64,000 bases of DNA from positions 8,927,001 through 8,991,000 of the forward strand of contig NC_079875.1 of the NCBI RefSeq assembly GCF_029227915.1, written 5' to 3'. How positions within the stretch are numbered: the first letter of the stretch is position 1; each line of letters starts with the position of its first letter. Under the pieces are notes generated by a model. That model searched no databases. It was not told the origin of the DNA and saw nothing but the letters and a program-made list of their open reading frames with translations. Of the stretch, positions 33,085 to 43,260 are shown piece by piece. This DNA is from Hydractinia symbiolongicarpus. Taxonomy: Eukaryota; Cnidaria; Hydrozoa; Anthoathecata; Hydractiniidae. Position numbers and translations under genes: made by a program.

Positions 33085-35090
33085 GTGTGTAGTGGTTTGT
33101 GCGCTGGGCACGGGATGGTCAGGACATTTATTGTCCTCTTCATCCATTTGTTTTATGTGTTTTCTCGATTTCATTTATTTTGATGTTTTTTATGTTATTT
33201 GTTGGCTCGGTTTGGTGGAGGAAGTAGGATGAGTCGTGTAATGATGTACCTCGTTGGTAAAGAGTGAAGGGCAGTAAAGAGGGATAAGGTGGAGAAGAAG
33301 AAGTAGAAATGTAGAAATGCAGGGATGGAGGCGGTGGTTTGGCTTTGTATAATTGCTAGATTTTCCTCTTTGTTCCTTTTCAGAAATTCTTTGTTGCTAT
33401 TTTCAGTTTCTCATTTTATTATTTTATTTTATTTTATTTTTTATGAATTTATTCCGAAAATTTTATCTACGTACTATCGTTTATTAATTGAATGGGGGTT
33501 GGTATTCTGTCAAACGTGGGGTAATAGTTGACTTTGTTTATTAAGTAGTTTTTGATGCCTTTATTATGTTCTTCCACGTTTTGGAGCCATTTTCTTGCAA
33601 GTGCAATAATTCTATTTTTTATAGTAGGGACATTTGCAATTTGAAGCAGCAGGCTATTTGGTCTACTTCTGCTGAGGCCGTAAATGTAGCGAAGGTACTT
33701 TGTTTGTATTACTTCTAGTTTTTTTAGGTTTGTTTCATTTAAAGTTATCATGGCAGTAGCACCATACTCCATTTTGCTTCTAACGTAGCAGTTGAAAAGA
33801 TACTTCATTACGGGGACATTTGGACCGAAGGTGTTGTTTTTTAGTGTATACAGTATACTGGTTTTGTGTTTTATGGCTTTTATTGTATTGTTTATGTGTG
33901 CGTTGAAGTTGAAGTATTCGTCGAAGATGACGCCAAGAAATTTGGCTTCCGATCTTTTTTCTATATTTTCATTTTTTATTTTCAAACTCATACATGCATT
34001 CTGTCTTTTTTTTCTAAAGTTTATTTGGGTTGACTTGGTAGTATTTAAACTATCGTCTATTTTATCCAGTTGAGTCTGGAGTGTTTTTTTCATCTGGGAT
34101 GTGTTTTTATGGGAAAACCAGATTGCAATGTCATCCGCAAATTGTGTTTGGATCACTTGGCTTGTTGGGATAGGGAGGTCATTAACAAATAATATATATA
34201 GGATAGGGCTCAAAGGGCTTCCTTGGGGAACTCCAAAATTGGGATGGAATGCTATTCCTTCTACCCCATCAACTACTACCCTGATCTCTCTATTTGTTAG
34301 GAAACTTTTTATCCAAAACAGAGTTTTCTTGTTGATATTCATTTTTTGAAGTTTCCATATGAGTCCGCTATGCCACACTCTATCAAAGGCTTTCTCTACA
34401 TCCAAAAAGATGGCAGTGGAGGTTCTGTTTCTATTAAAACCTTGTGTTACATATTGACTAAGTCTGAATATGTGATCTTGAGTGGAATGACGTTTCCGGA
34501 ACCCACTCTGATTTTCGTTCAGCAAATTGTTTGTTTCTGCCCATTCTTGAATTTTTTTTGCCATAATTTTTTCTAATAATTTTCCTAAGTTACTTAGGAG
34601 GCTGATAGGTCTGTAGTTCTTTGCTAGCCTATGGTCTTTTCCCACCTTTGGAATCATTGTCACTAATGCGAATTTCCATATTTTTGGATGATAACCTTGG
34701 CTGAGACAGCCATTAAAAATAGGAAGGAGGATATCTGGGAGACTGTATTTGAGGGCTTTTATTAGTTTGTTTCTGATTTTATCTGGGCCACTTGCTTTTT
34801 TAGGGTCAATGTCATTTATGATGGTTACTATATCCTCGCGGGAAATGTTTTCTTCACAGTTTGGGTAGTCAGAGGGATCAGATTTATCGTTTTTCAGTTC
34901 ATCTTCGATAATTTTTTTTACGTCCGCTCTGTATGTAGGTGAATCGAGCTTCTCGTTGCAGAGGGTGTCTTTTAGGAGGGAAGTAAAGATCTTACATTTT
35001 TCATCGTTTGTTTGGTATTTTTTGTTCTCATGTTTTAAAGTTGGTGTTGTTTTCTTTTCATTTTTATTTGGATCTATCCTTGGTAACGTT
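33085..35090 (-). mobile_element. 5'-truncated Jockey/CR1-group LINE inside BEL integrase
   Basis: BEL integrase reads up to about 35097 (HGVETTLSYI) and resumes near 33084 (RYQEKALTS), so the insert is this interval. It starts mid-ORF2 and ends with a 3' UTR that includes a TAAAA-rich run seen at 33417-33440 on +. Confidence 0.75.
33467..35089 (-). pseudogene. Reverse transcriptase of the Jockey/CR1-group LINE
   Basis: From about 35089 the frame reads LPRIDPNK, then DPKKASGPDKIRNKLIKALK and KIWKFALVTMIPKVGKD, continuing in one frame of about 540 codons: NYRPISLLSNLGKLLEK, NENQSGFRKRHST, AIFLDVEKAFDRVWH (first Asp), GVPQGSPLSPILY, TQFADDIAIW (FADD active site), and a C-terminal thumb ending near 33467. 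The RT domain is uninterrupted from 34663 to 33467. It lacks the endonuclease because of 5' truncation, so it cannot move by itself. Confidence 0.85.
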
Positions 35091-35096
35091 TACACA

Positions 35097-36400
35097 TTAC
35101 ACATTTATACAAACACTTTTCACAGTTCTTATAATATAAGAAAGAGTCGTTTCTACACCATGATGATAAACTTTATAGTTAGAATCTTTAATCAATAGTT
35201 TCGTAAAACTGCTTTTGATACCACGCAGTATCAATGAATACTTCTTGTTCCTTACTAACATAGCATTGCCAAAACATCCTCGTAAAGGATAACAATTCGC
35301 ATCGTCAACAAATAATTTCAAACTACTTTTCAACTTCAAAAATCTAGTCGTTTCTTTAATTCGCCTTTTTCCGTTGTTATCCATAATTCCATTGCACATT
35401 TCGTTTGTCTAAAGTTATCGTCTCGCAAAACGTAAGCTGTACTATTGAGTAGTTTGTTCAACGCACTAGATCTATCAATGTCAATGATTTCTTTGACAAA
35501 GTAAGTTGGACTGTCCACCTTACTAATCATAACTGTATCAGTTCTTCCAACATCACTATCTATCATATCAACATTACCATCAGCTAACCGATCAAACCCA
35601 TTAAATACAGACGCATTAGCACTACTCAAACAATCACTAGACAATTCCTCTTGCGAACCACCACCACAATACAACGCACCACTAAGATTTGTCAACAACT
35701 TATTTTTATTCCTCAATTCTTCAACGACACCTAATAAAATACCAGACGACTCATTCAACTTATCAACATCCTCCACTCCACTGACACCACTCAGTAAAAC
35801 ATCAGACACGAAATCCAACTCATCACCAGCTAAAACCAGACTTTTTCTTGACTTTTGCAACCTTTTTACTTTCTCTCAAAACGTCCACCATTTACAACTT
35901 CCTTTCAAACTCACCAACCTCAAAATCATATCATACAAAAACTCCAGTCCACAAAACCACAGTTTTTTAACCACGCTGTCGAACGCTGTCGACCTAGTGG
36001 CAATATCGGCTTCCCTGAAACATGATTCCACCTTCCTTTTTGAACAATTTTTTCTCATTTTAACAACCCAAAATTTTCTTTTCAATCAACACAATGCAAC
36101 TTCTGAGTCGGTCCAACAAAAAACATCAAATTTAAAACGTGTCTCAAAAGCTACACTTATATCTCTGATCAACTCACTGAGCAAAACACATCCCAACAAT
36201 TTTCAAGCAAGGTATACGTAATTCTTACTTTGTTACTTTAATTTAACACTGACTCCAACAGATGACTTCTCTCTAATATAAACTGCTCCAAAATATGCTC
36301 GCTGAGAACTATCGCAAAAACCATGGAGCTGAAACTGATTAACTCCAGAACTACCCAAAAAATCTGGGAAACCAATCTGGGAAACCGCAAACTACACAAA
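35097..36400 (-). pseudogene. BEL RNase H and integrase zinc-binding region
   Basis: On minus: QFQLHGFCDSSQRAYFGAVY (RNase H start, first Asp near 36330), CWTDSEVALCWLK, ADIATRSTAF and LWFCGLEFLY, a linker of about 170 residues (35860-35336) ending IDIDRSSALNKLLNSTAYVL, then NCYPLRGCFGNAMLVRNKKY and KVYHHGVETTLSYI, the integrase HHCC-side motif. Several frame changes occur. Confidence 0.75.
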
Positions 36401-37460
36401 CAATACAATTCTTACAACAAACTGAACCAACTTAACATCATCTGGCACTTCTTCATCGCAACCAATACTATCTCTACACAAAAGCTGAAAGATAATCTTG
36501 ATTTTGACTGTAATTGGCGATATCAAGCCTAAAGGATCGTATACAGAAGCTGCAACCTTGAGCACATTCCTTTTCGAAGGTCTCAATAGCAAAGCTTCCT
36601 GAGCGAACTCGTCGATGCTTAACACTCTCCTCACTTCACCACTAGCTTTCATTTGCGTTTCCAAATATTTGATATCGTCACCAGACTCCATTTTTGCAGA
36701 GTCACTTCTGTCATTATCAAAGAATTGTTTCTTCAAGGAATCCATCTTTAAACTCAACAAGGTTGAACATACTTCTCTAAATAAAGACGGATCGTTCCAT
36801 TCAGTAGAAATGACTACAACCTTTGCCAAAAACGACACGTAAAAATCGATAAATGATCAGGTTTTCGTCGGGGGTATTTAAATCAGTCCACAAAAATCGA
36901 ACAAGATCTTGGTGCTCTTGCGAAAGTTCCACATTTAGGAAGCCTTGCTTGATATCAGCGAGAATACCAATTCAATTAGTTCTAAAACGCAGGAAAAAAT
37001 CAAAAATCTTTGTTAAAAGATTTGGATAAGAATATAAGCAACTATTCAAAGATGGTTGGTTTACAGAGCATGAAACATCGAATACAGCTCTAATTTTTGA
37101 GGCATCTTTGTTGTAACGGATCACAGGACGGTGCGGTAAATAGAAAACAATTGGTCGAGTTTATCATTGTGCGTGCACTTTGTAATTTTCATTCTTTCTT
37201 TGCCAGGTGCTTCAGCCACTTCACTTTCAGGAACACGCTCTATGATTCCGTTTTTTTTGTATTGCTTGAAAGTAGATCATTATCATCAATCATGTTTTTC
37301 AACTTCTGTAATCTTGTGAATGACGTTTGGAAATTACCCGGCAAGATGTCATGATCTGGTCGAAAAGGAAGCTTAGTGACATAACGATGAACATTGAAAG
37401 TGATATCCATCCCAAAACTAGTGACTACACTATCTTTTCCTGAAGACCCAACTGACTTAA
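36401..37460 (-). pseudogene. BEL reverse transcriptase, with a short LINE-tail insertion
   Basis: Begins RYVTKLPFRPDHDILPGNFQ, then EVAEAPGKE, where the ~50-bp insert sits, then FYLPHRPVIRYNKDASKIR, AVFDVSC, CLYSYPNL, ADIKQGFLNVEL (catalytic Asp) and VRFLWTDLN, and, from 36838, LAKVVVISTEWNDP ... KVAASVYDPLGLISPITVK. The YxDD segment is not clearly readable between 36840 and 36800. Frameshifts are frequent. Confidence 0.75.
37145..37195 (+). mobile_element. ~50-bp USP-LINE tail inserted in BEL RT
   Basis: GGTCGAGTTTATCATTGTGC...TTTGTAATTTTCATTCTT is almost identical to the extreme 3' end of the fragment at 15378-15658. On minus, the BEL codons read ..APGKE before it and FYLPHRPV after it, so it is a clean extra piece in coding sequence. 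Confidence 0.7.
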
Positions 37461-37489
37461 CACTTCCCCGATAACGTAAGGCGCGTAGC

Positions 37490-38280
37490 GCCGCAATGTA
37501 TTGAGATTTTATGAATATAAAATTGAAATACGATTTAATATTGGTTAATTAAGCCCATTCTTGCAAATAATGGCACCCCGAGCGAAGCGAATTTTCAGAC
37601 CGGGTTTTATCAAAATCAAATAAGAAAAAAACACACTGTGAACACACATAATCGTTTATCAGTATGGGTATGTGTTCATCATTACTTGGAATTCTAATAT
37701 ATGCAATTTTTAGTAAGTGTGATTTGTCTTGTAGCGTTTGACAATGTATATCATCAATACATTCGTCGTTGTAACAATTTGCAGTCCTAGTGCTAGCGGT
37801 ACTAGTATCTAGATCTTTAGACGAGTGGAACGGGTGTTTAGTCAAAGTACATTGACTGCATATCCAATCACACGGTGCAGTTTACGTCATTTTCTTTTGC
37901 AATGTTAGAGAAGTTGGAGCACATACTGCATGTGTCAAATTTTGACATACTGAGCAAAACAATCTCTTTCGGTTGGTGCTAACTCCCTTAAAACAAACAC
38001 TACATTTTGGTGACGTTTTGATAGTTTTCTGCGTGTTCGTTCGGAGATTGGATAATCCTTTACGGAGGGTATGTCCCGGATTCCGTTCAATATCTCCCGA
38101 TAAGATAATTTGGTATGACGCGTAATGATTACTGTAGTATTGTACACTGCTTTTGCTTCTTCTCAGTTTTACTTTATGATTATGTGCATTAGTTTCTTTT
38201 GTTATACCGACATTCCATCCTCTAGGCGATATAAATAAACGATAACGATGCCATTGTTACGTTGCGATGTCCCAGATTGA
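37490..38280 (-). pseudogene. PHD-finger fragment of a LINE-type ORF
   Basis: On minus: TKLSYREILNGIRDIPSVKD (38100), a frameshift, then KCSVCFKGV, RLFCSVCQNLTHAVC and, after a stop, WICSQCTLTKHPFHS. The C-x2-C, C-x2-C, H-x2-C, W-x-C-x2-C spacing is a PHD finger, of the type placed ahead of the endonuclease in many cnidarian CR1/L2-like LINEs. The endonuclease and RT are not attached here. At 37475-37500 lies a GGCGCGTAGCGCC palindrome, possibly a LINE end. Confidence 0.55.
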
Positions 38281-38289
38281 AAATTAAAA

Positions 38290-38525
38290 ATCGACTCCAC
38301 TTCTTACCCCAGTCACACAAGATTGCACAGAGTAGGACAGATGATAAGTTATGGATGAAAGAAATGTCTAGTTCCTGCTGAAAACTGTTCGCAGACCTCT
38401 TTTGAGGTGACTCAGCTAGACATGTTGGGTACCTTGGTTCAGGAATATGAGTCGAAACCCTTGTACCCTTTACAGAAGTCCTGTCCTACTCTCTCTGTCT
38501 GTTTGTTTGTTTAATTTTTGTGCCA
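38290..38525 (+). mobile_element. USP-LINE 3' UTR fragment (subfamily D)
   Basis: Starts in the ACTCCACTTCTTACCCCAGTC module and contains the branched module with outer stem ATGTCTAG/CTAGACAT (38364-38371 with 38416-38423), the hairpin CTG-TTCG-CAG (38385-38394) and ACCTC/GAGGT. About 140 bp of its 3' part matches 15378-15520. Confidence 0.75.
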
Positions 38526-38774
38526 TCCAGTTGACTGCCAGGAAAGACTGGTTGACACTGGGACTAGTGGCTGTGGGAAAGACCACTGACGGTGGGAAAG
38601 ACCATAGATCGATGCATAAAAGTTGACTGGGTGGTGAAGTGAATTCCTTGTTTAAGTTCGAGACGATATGTAATGGTTTTCTGGGTAGCCGCCGCTGGGT
38701 TCCAAGTCTACCTTTCTAAGGGGTGGTTTCTTGGTCAGCCCATGCATTACTATTAGATTTCTCAAGTGTTTATG

Positions 38775-39235
38775 TCTGAGGTTGGAAAGCTTTTTTGTTT
38801 CCAGGTGTGCTGCTTTTCACTCTTTGTCACAACCTTTCTAAGGACTGGGTTCCAAGTCTACCTTTCTTAGCCCTGGGCTCTGTGTCAGTAGGTAAAAACA
38901 ACAACGATACGATTTGTTAGTTGTCGACTCTTCTTTTTCCAACGTTTAACAAAAGTTCTTGGTTTTGGCAGATGGTGTCAATGAATGTGGCTTGTGTCTC
39001 GCAGGAGGCAGGGGATGCTTACTCAAGGGCCCGCAGCAGATCCTAAGCATGAGTGAATTTCGCCAATCCTCATGTTTCCACATTCATAGGTGTTTGTTTC
39101 AGTACAGCCGAAATGCATTAGCTTTTCGATCATCCCTGTAAAGGGGAGAATACAGAAGTTTTCCAGTTGCTTCTTATTCTTTGGAGAGAAACCTCCTTTT
39201 TTCATTAACATCTCTGTCTTGAAAGGCTTGTTATA
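38775..39235 (+). repeat. Interspersed repeat, copy 2 of a pair (other at 18055-18515)
   Basis: Nearly identical to 18055-18515 from GTTTATGTCT to GAAACCTCCTTTTTT. The segment 38526-38774 between the LINE tail and this repeat holds short duplicated pieces (GGTTCCAAGTCTACCTTTCT occurs twice within 150 bp). Confidence 0.6.
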
Positions 39236-39866
39236 TCTGCATTGCGATGTAGTTACTCCTATTATCAAATAACTCTGTTAATGGTAAATATACTTTACTT
39301 TACTCATAAAAACAATTCTCCTCTGAACAACACGTCCGCACTCCACGGCTGATCAGTGTTATGAATAAGTCCCATGTACCATACAAACAACCCTGTTCAC
39401 AACCATAGATAAATTCCATAATATTTTTTGATCCGATGCAACACCTGTATCGAGCTGAACTAGCAGAATCTTTTATCATTGCCTCATCTGTTTTGTCTAC
39501 GTTTGCGTGCCTAACCTTTATGTTCCAACAAAATTTTCAATTTGTTATTATTTATTATTTATTTATTTAAAAATATTTATACAGGATGAGGACTTCAGTA
39601 ATTTGCAAATATATACATAAATACAAAAAAAACTATTATCAATGTCCGTCCTGTCTGAGAATAAAAATGGAAAAAAGCAGTAAAAACAGTTAAAACGATA
39701 AAAACAAGCGAAAAATTGATCAACTAGAAATGCAACAGTATGCAGACAAGGTGTGAGAGCTAATTAAGACATAGGTATAGTTTAAAATGTGACTAAGATA
39801 GCCGCTGAGAGTCACATCGCCCAATAGCTGGTATCGTCTATTACGAGAAGTACCCTCTGAGCGCCT

Positions 39867-40976
39867 TCATAAAAAGAGACATATTATCGATTCTTCGAAT
39901 TTCAAGTGGCGCAGTGAATTATACAGTTTACCCCCTGCAAAATAGAAACTCTGCCGGCCGATTTCTAGTTTGACCCGAGGTAACCTGACAATGCAGCCGT
40001 TATTTCGTGTGTAATTGTCATGTTGTTGGCTGACAAAATAATTGTCAAAATGTTCAGATGTTAGTTCATTTAGTAGACACTCTTTAACGAGTGCACAAAT
40101 ATTACGGTTGACGAGTCCTGTGATGGATGGAATATTATCACTCCGGACAATCGATCTAGCACGGTTCTCAAGCCATTTTAATTTGTTGAGCTGTGTAATT
40201 GTGAAAGGTATTCTCAATGCACTACTATAAGTGATTAAAGGTACAATCATCATCGAGAAAACATTGTGTGCGGTTTCAGCGGTATGGTACGGTCGTAATC
40301 TTTGTAGTAGGCGTAAACGGCTGCTTGCGCTTTTATATGATCGGTCGAAGTTGTCATTAGGCATTAACTTGCTGTCGATTACTGTCCCCAGATACTTATA
40401 CTGAGAAACGAAATTTATCGGATTTTCTTGATATACAACTTGTAGAGCCTTGCCATGTGTTTTCAAGCGTTTAGCCGTTCCGAACAACATGACTTCTGTT
40501 TTCCCTTTTTTTAGATTTATAATTAACTCATTTTCACGGAAATATACTGATAGTCTCTCAAGGTCTTGATTGAGAAATTGTTCAATTCTAGTAACAGCTT
40601 TATGAGCAACGTATATGACGGTGTCATCTGCGTACATTATAACTTTAGAATTTGAGATATGGTCTACAAAATCCTCATAAAAAATTATAAAAAGCAGTGG
40701 TCCCAAAATGGAATCTTGTGGAACACCGCAGTAAATTCCCATTCCGGGTGGTAACTCGTCTATACCGGTTGCTTTATTTCGTTTGAGTGATCTGAGTTCT
40801 TTCTCTACCAAAATCTTAGAAATATAACCTGTCATGAAAAAAGGTGGTACGTATCTCCATGTAAAATTGATAAGTTGAATTGACTTGGATTTAAGGGAGT
40901 TAACAGCTGTACTAAAAAACTTTCTGAAGTTGCTTACTTTACTTCTGCTTTCACTATCTTTTGACATTTGACACAC
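39867..40976 (-). pseudogene. Reverse transcriptase of the CR1/L2-like LINE, fingers deleted
   Basis: Open frame of 369 codons. It reads LRSLKRNKATGIDELPPGM and then directly GIYCGVPQDSILGPLLFIIF, so about 130 residues including the first catalytic Asp are deleted. The active-site motif VIMYADDTVIY is kept, followed by LNQDLERLSVYFRENELIIN, KYLGTVIDSKL and the C-terminal FAGGKLYNSLRHLKFEES. The open frame is therefore misleading: the enzyme cannot work. Confidence 0.8.
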
Positions 40977-41670
40977 TTTTTTCGGTTTGCTTGGGAATAC
41001 TAATTTTATTGCCTTCCAAAACTTTCTTGGATTTGACAGATTTTCGTTAAGAAGATCACGCTGGTGGTTAGCCTTTGCTTTCAGTATAATATTGTTGCAA
41101 CTATTTCTAATCTTTTTATATATTTCTCTGCATCTTCTGTTTTACCTGATTTGCGAGCCTTGCGATGAAGTTTGTCACGGTTGTTCATTTGAGATTTTAT
41201 TTTTGAAGTTAGCCATTTACAAGGTCGTGATTTAGCTCTTTTTCGACTAACGGTGCGTGTTTATCAAAAGCATCTCTTAGCTTCGAGTTAAAATACGTAA
41301 CTGCAGAATTTACATCACTGGCGTCGTATACAGGGCACCAATTCAATTTCGGAGACGTCATTAAAAAGACTTTCAGGAACATAGTTAGTGTAATTACGGC
41401 ACTTCAGAGTTGGCATAGGATGCTTGATGTTGTGTATCCTACGTATTCCACCAACCATATCATGTCGCTCAGCGCGGTAGGGAATACGTCTGTGCAGTGA
41501 ACATTTTCGGGACAATTAGTGAAAAATTAATCAATTGTCGTTGATGACGTAGCAGACGTTCCCGTGGGTTTATTGATAAGTTGTTTAAGACCATGGACAT
41601 TAATTGTAGATTTAAAATCTTTATTGACGTTTGTAACATCACATTGAAATCTTCCATGAGTATAGTTTCC

Positions 41671-42408
41671 TTATTTTCTTGATTGATACAATTTAAATGA
41701 TGTTTCGTTATATAGGTTATATTTAGATGGTAAGTACTTTGAACCCTCTGGAGGGCGATAGAAACACCCTACTAAAATTGATTTCGATTTTTTAATAAAA
41801 ATTTCAAGCCACAGAGACTCTAAAGTTGAATTTTCTAAATCCAGCCTTTGTTTAAATTTAATATTGTTTTTGACGTAAACAGCCACGCCTCCTCCTTTTC
41901 CAGATGTTCTGTTTCTTTTAACCAAAGTGTAGCCAGACAGTTCATAAAGAGCATCATTGTCACTAAAATCCTCATTCAAAATATGTGTTTCAGACAAGAT
42001 TATAATGTCAATTTTTGAATCATGTATGTGTACTAACGCTTCCAAGTGGGCAAAGTTTGAAAGTAACCCGCGAATATTTTGATGAATACATTTCAGACCT
42101 CTCTTACCACAAAATAAACCAAGGCTTTTCGGTCCAGGACATGCTTCTATGTCACCACACAAGAGAAGTAAAACTATAAACAAACTTTTGCGTCTTGTAC
42201 AACCTACTGTTGGTCGAGGTTTTTGTTTACAAACATGGATTGAACTGAAAGTAAACGTTTCTCCAATCTTCTCGTAGTAGTCTTGAACATTAAGTGTTAA
42301 ACTTTTTCCATCTAGGTTCACAAATCTTGGTTTAATTACACAAAAACAACAATAAATTCCAACAATCAAACCAGCTAGAAAAAACGCGTGCGATCTCTTC
42401 GTCGCCAT
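41671..42408 (-). pseudogene. Endonuclease N-terminal part of the CR1/L2-like LINE
   Basis: Open frame of 245 codons with a hydrophobic start (FFLAGLIVGIYCCFCVIKP), the family marker GDIEACPGP, then IHQNIRGLLSN, IIILSETHI (catalytic Glu), GKGGGVAVYV and LVGCFYRPP. These are apurinic-type endonuclease motifs. The C-terminal catalytic part (GDFN, SDH) is lost after 41671. Confidence 0.78.
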
Positions 42409-42629
42409 TATACTGTTCTTTACATTCCCTCGTGCCTTTTTCTTCTTCTACTCTTTTTAATTCCAACTCTTGTACACTTTCACAAATCCCTACTTTCTCG
42501 TTTTTTAACTGGTTAATACTTCTAATCAGGCTGAATATTTCGAACACTAAAAATGGCAAAATGAAGTGTGAAGGCAAAAAAAATAATAAAACAGTAAATA
42601 TCACACGTAATACATTCATTCTTAACTAT

Positions 42630-42700
42630 GAACCATGTAGGATTTAAACCTTTTCTGATTAACAGATGCTCTAACCACTGAGCAAATGGTGCTACATTGT
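42630..42700 (-). other. tRNA-like relic
   Basis: On minus GCTCAGTGGTTAGAGC (D-arm, box A) is followed by an anticodon-like arm and GGTTTAAATCC (box B). Anticodon stem and acceptor pairing are poor, so it is a tRNA pseudogene or SINE head. Confidence 0.4.
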
Positions 42701-43015
42701 TTTTTTTTACAAACTATTGTTCACCTTTGTCATTATTTGCATCTGCCAAGTCACTTGCTTTTCGTTTCAGACTTTCATATCTATGTCATATCTCTGGCGA
42801 AGAGGGTTGTACAAAAAAAAATGCACAAAAGACAATAACATGGTGGTTTAAAACAAGCAAAAATTATTTACTTTTTTCGTTCTTGTTGTTAATAATCTTG
42901 TTCTTGGATATGCTCTGCAATCTTTATTATACTTCGTCTAAATGTTTCTGTGCTGCCACGTACTAACAAACAACAACAATTTTAATGAATTTTTGAATAA
43001 ATTTGTTATCTATTT

Positions 43016-43260
43016 ACTCTAACATATACACCCTGAGAAAAAACAGAAATAATTATGTAAGTTCAAAAGAAATAATTGCTATCAGAAGCAGATCATAACT
43101 CTTGTTTTCATTCCTCACTCTTAACACAATAACAAACTCTAACATATACACCCTGAGAAAAGTAAAACAGAAATAATTATGTAAGTTCAAAAGAAATAAT
43201 TGCTACCAGAAGCAGATCATAACTCTTGTTTTCATTCCTCACTCTTAACACAATAACAAA
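43016..43260 (+). repeat. Tandem duplication, two units of 120-124 bp
   Basis: Both units run from ACTCTAACATATACACCC to CACAATAACAAA. They differ mainly by a 4-bp GTAA insertion and one substitution in the second unit, so the duplication is recent. Confidence 0.9.

Larger units (their letters stand above)
31990..37460 (-). mobile_element. BEL/Pao-type LTR retrotransposon, pol region only, decayed
   Basis: On minus from 37460: RT, RNase H, integrase and the DUF5641-like C-terminus, in BEL order. It is interrupted by a Jockey/CR1-type LINE (33085-35090) between the integrase zinc domain and catalytic core, and by a ~50-bp LINE tail at 37145-37195. gag and LTRs were not found; a PHD-type LINE fragment abuts its 5' side. 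Confidence 0.8.
39550..42420 (-). mobile_element. CR1/L2-like LINE with internal deletions
   Basis: On minus it starts near 42420, carries the endonuclease N-terminus (42408-41671), a decayed middle (41660-41000), the RT (40976-39867) and a 3' end in a run of ATTTATT-type repeats near 39545-39575. It is not full length in coding terms. Confidence 0.75.

Noticed and set aside
36323-36532. Plus-strand frame at 36323-36532
   Set aside because: It is antisense to the BEL RT/RNase H region.
39867-40976. Intact LINE RT because of a long open frame
   Set aside because: The block with the first catalytic Asp is missing between TGIDELPPGM and GIYCGVPQD.
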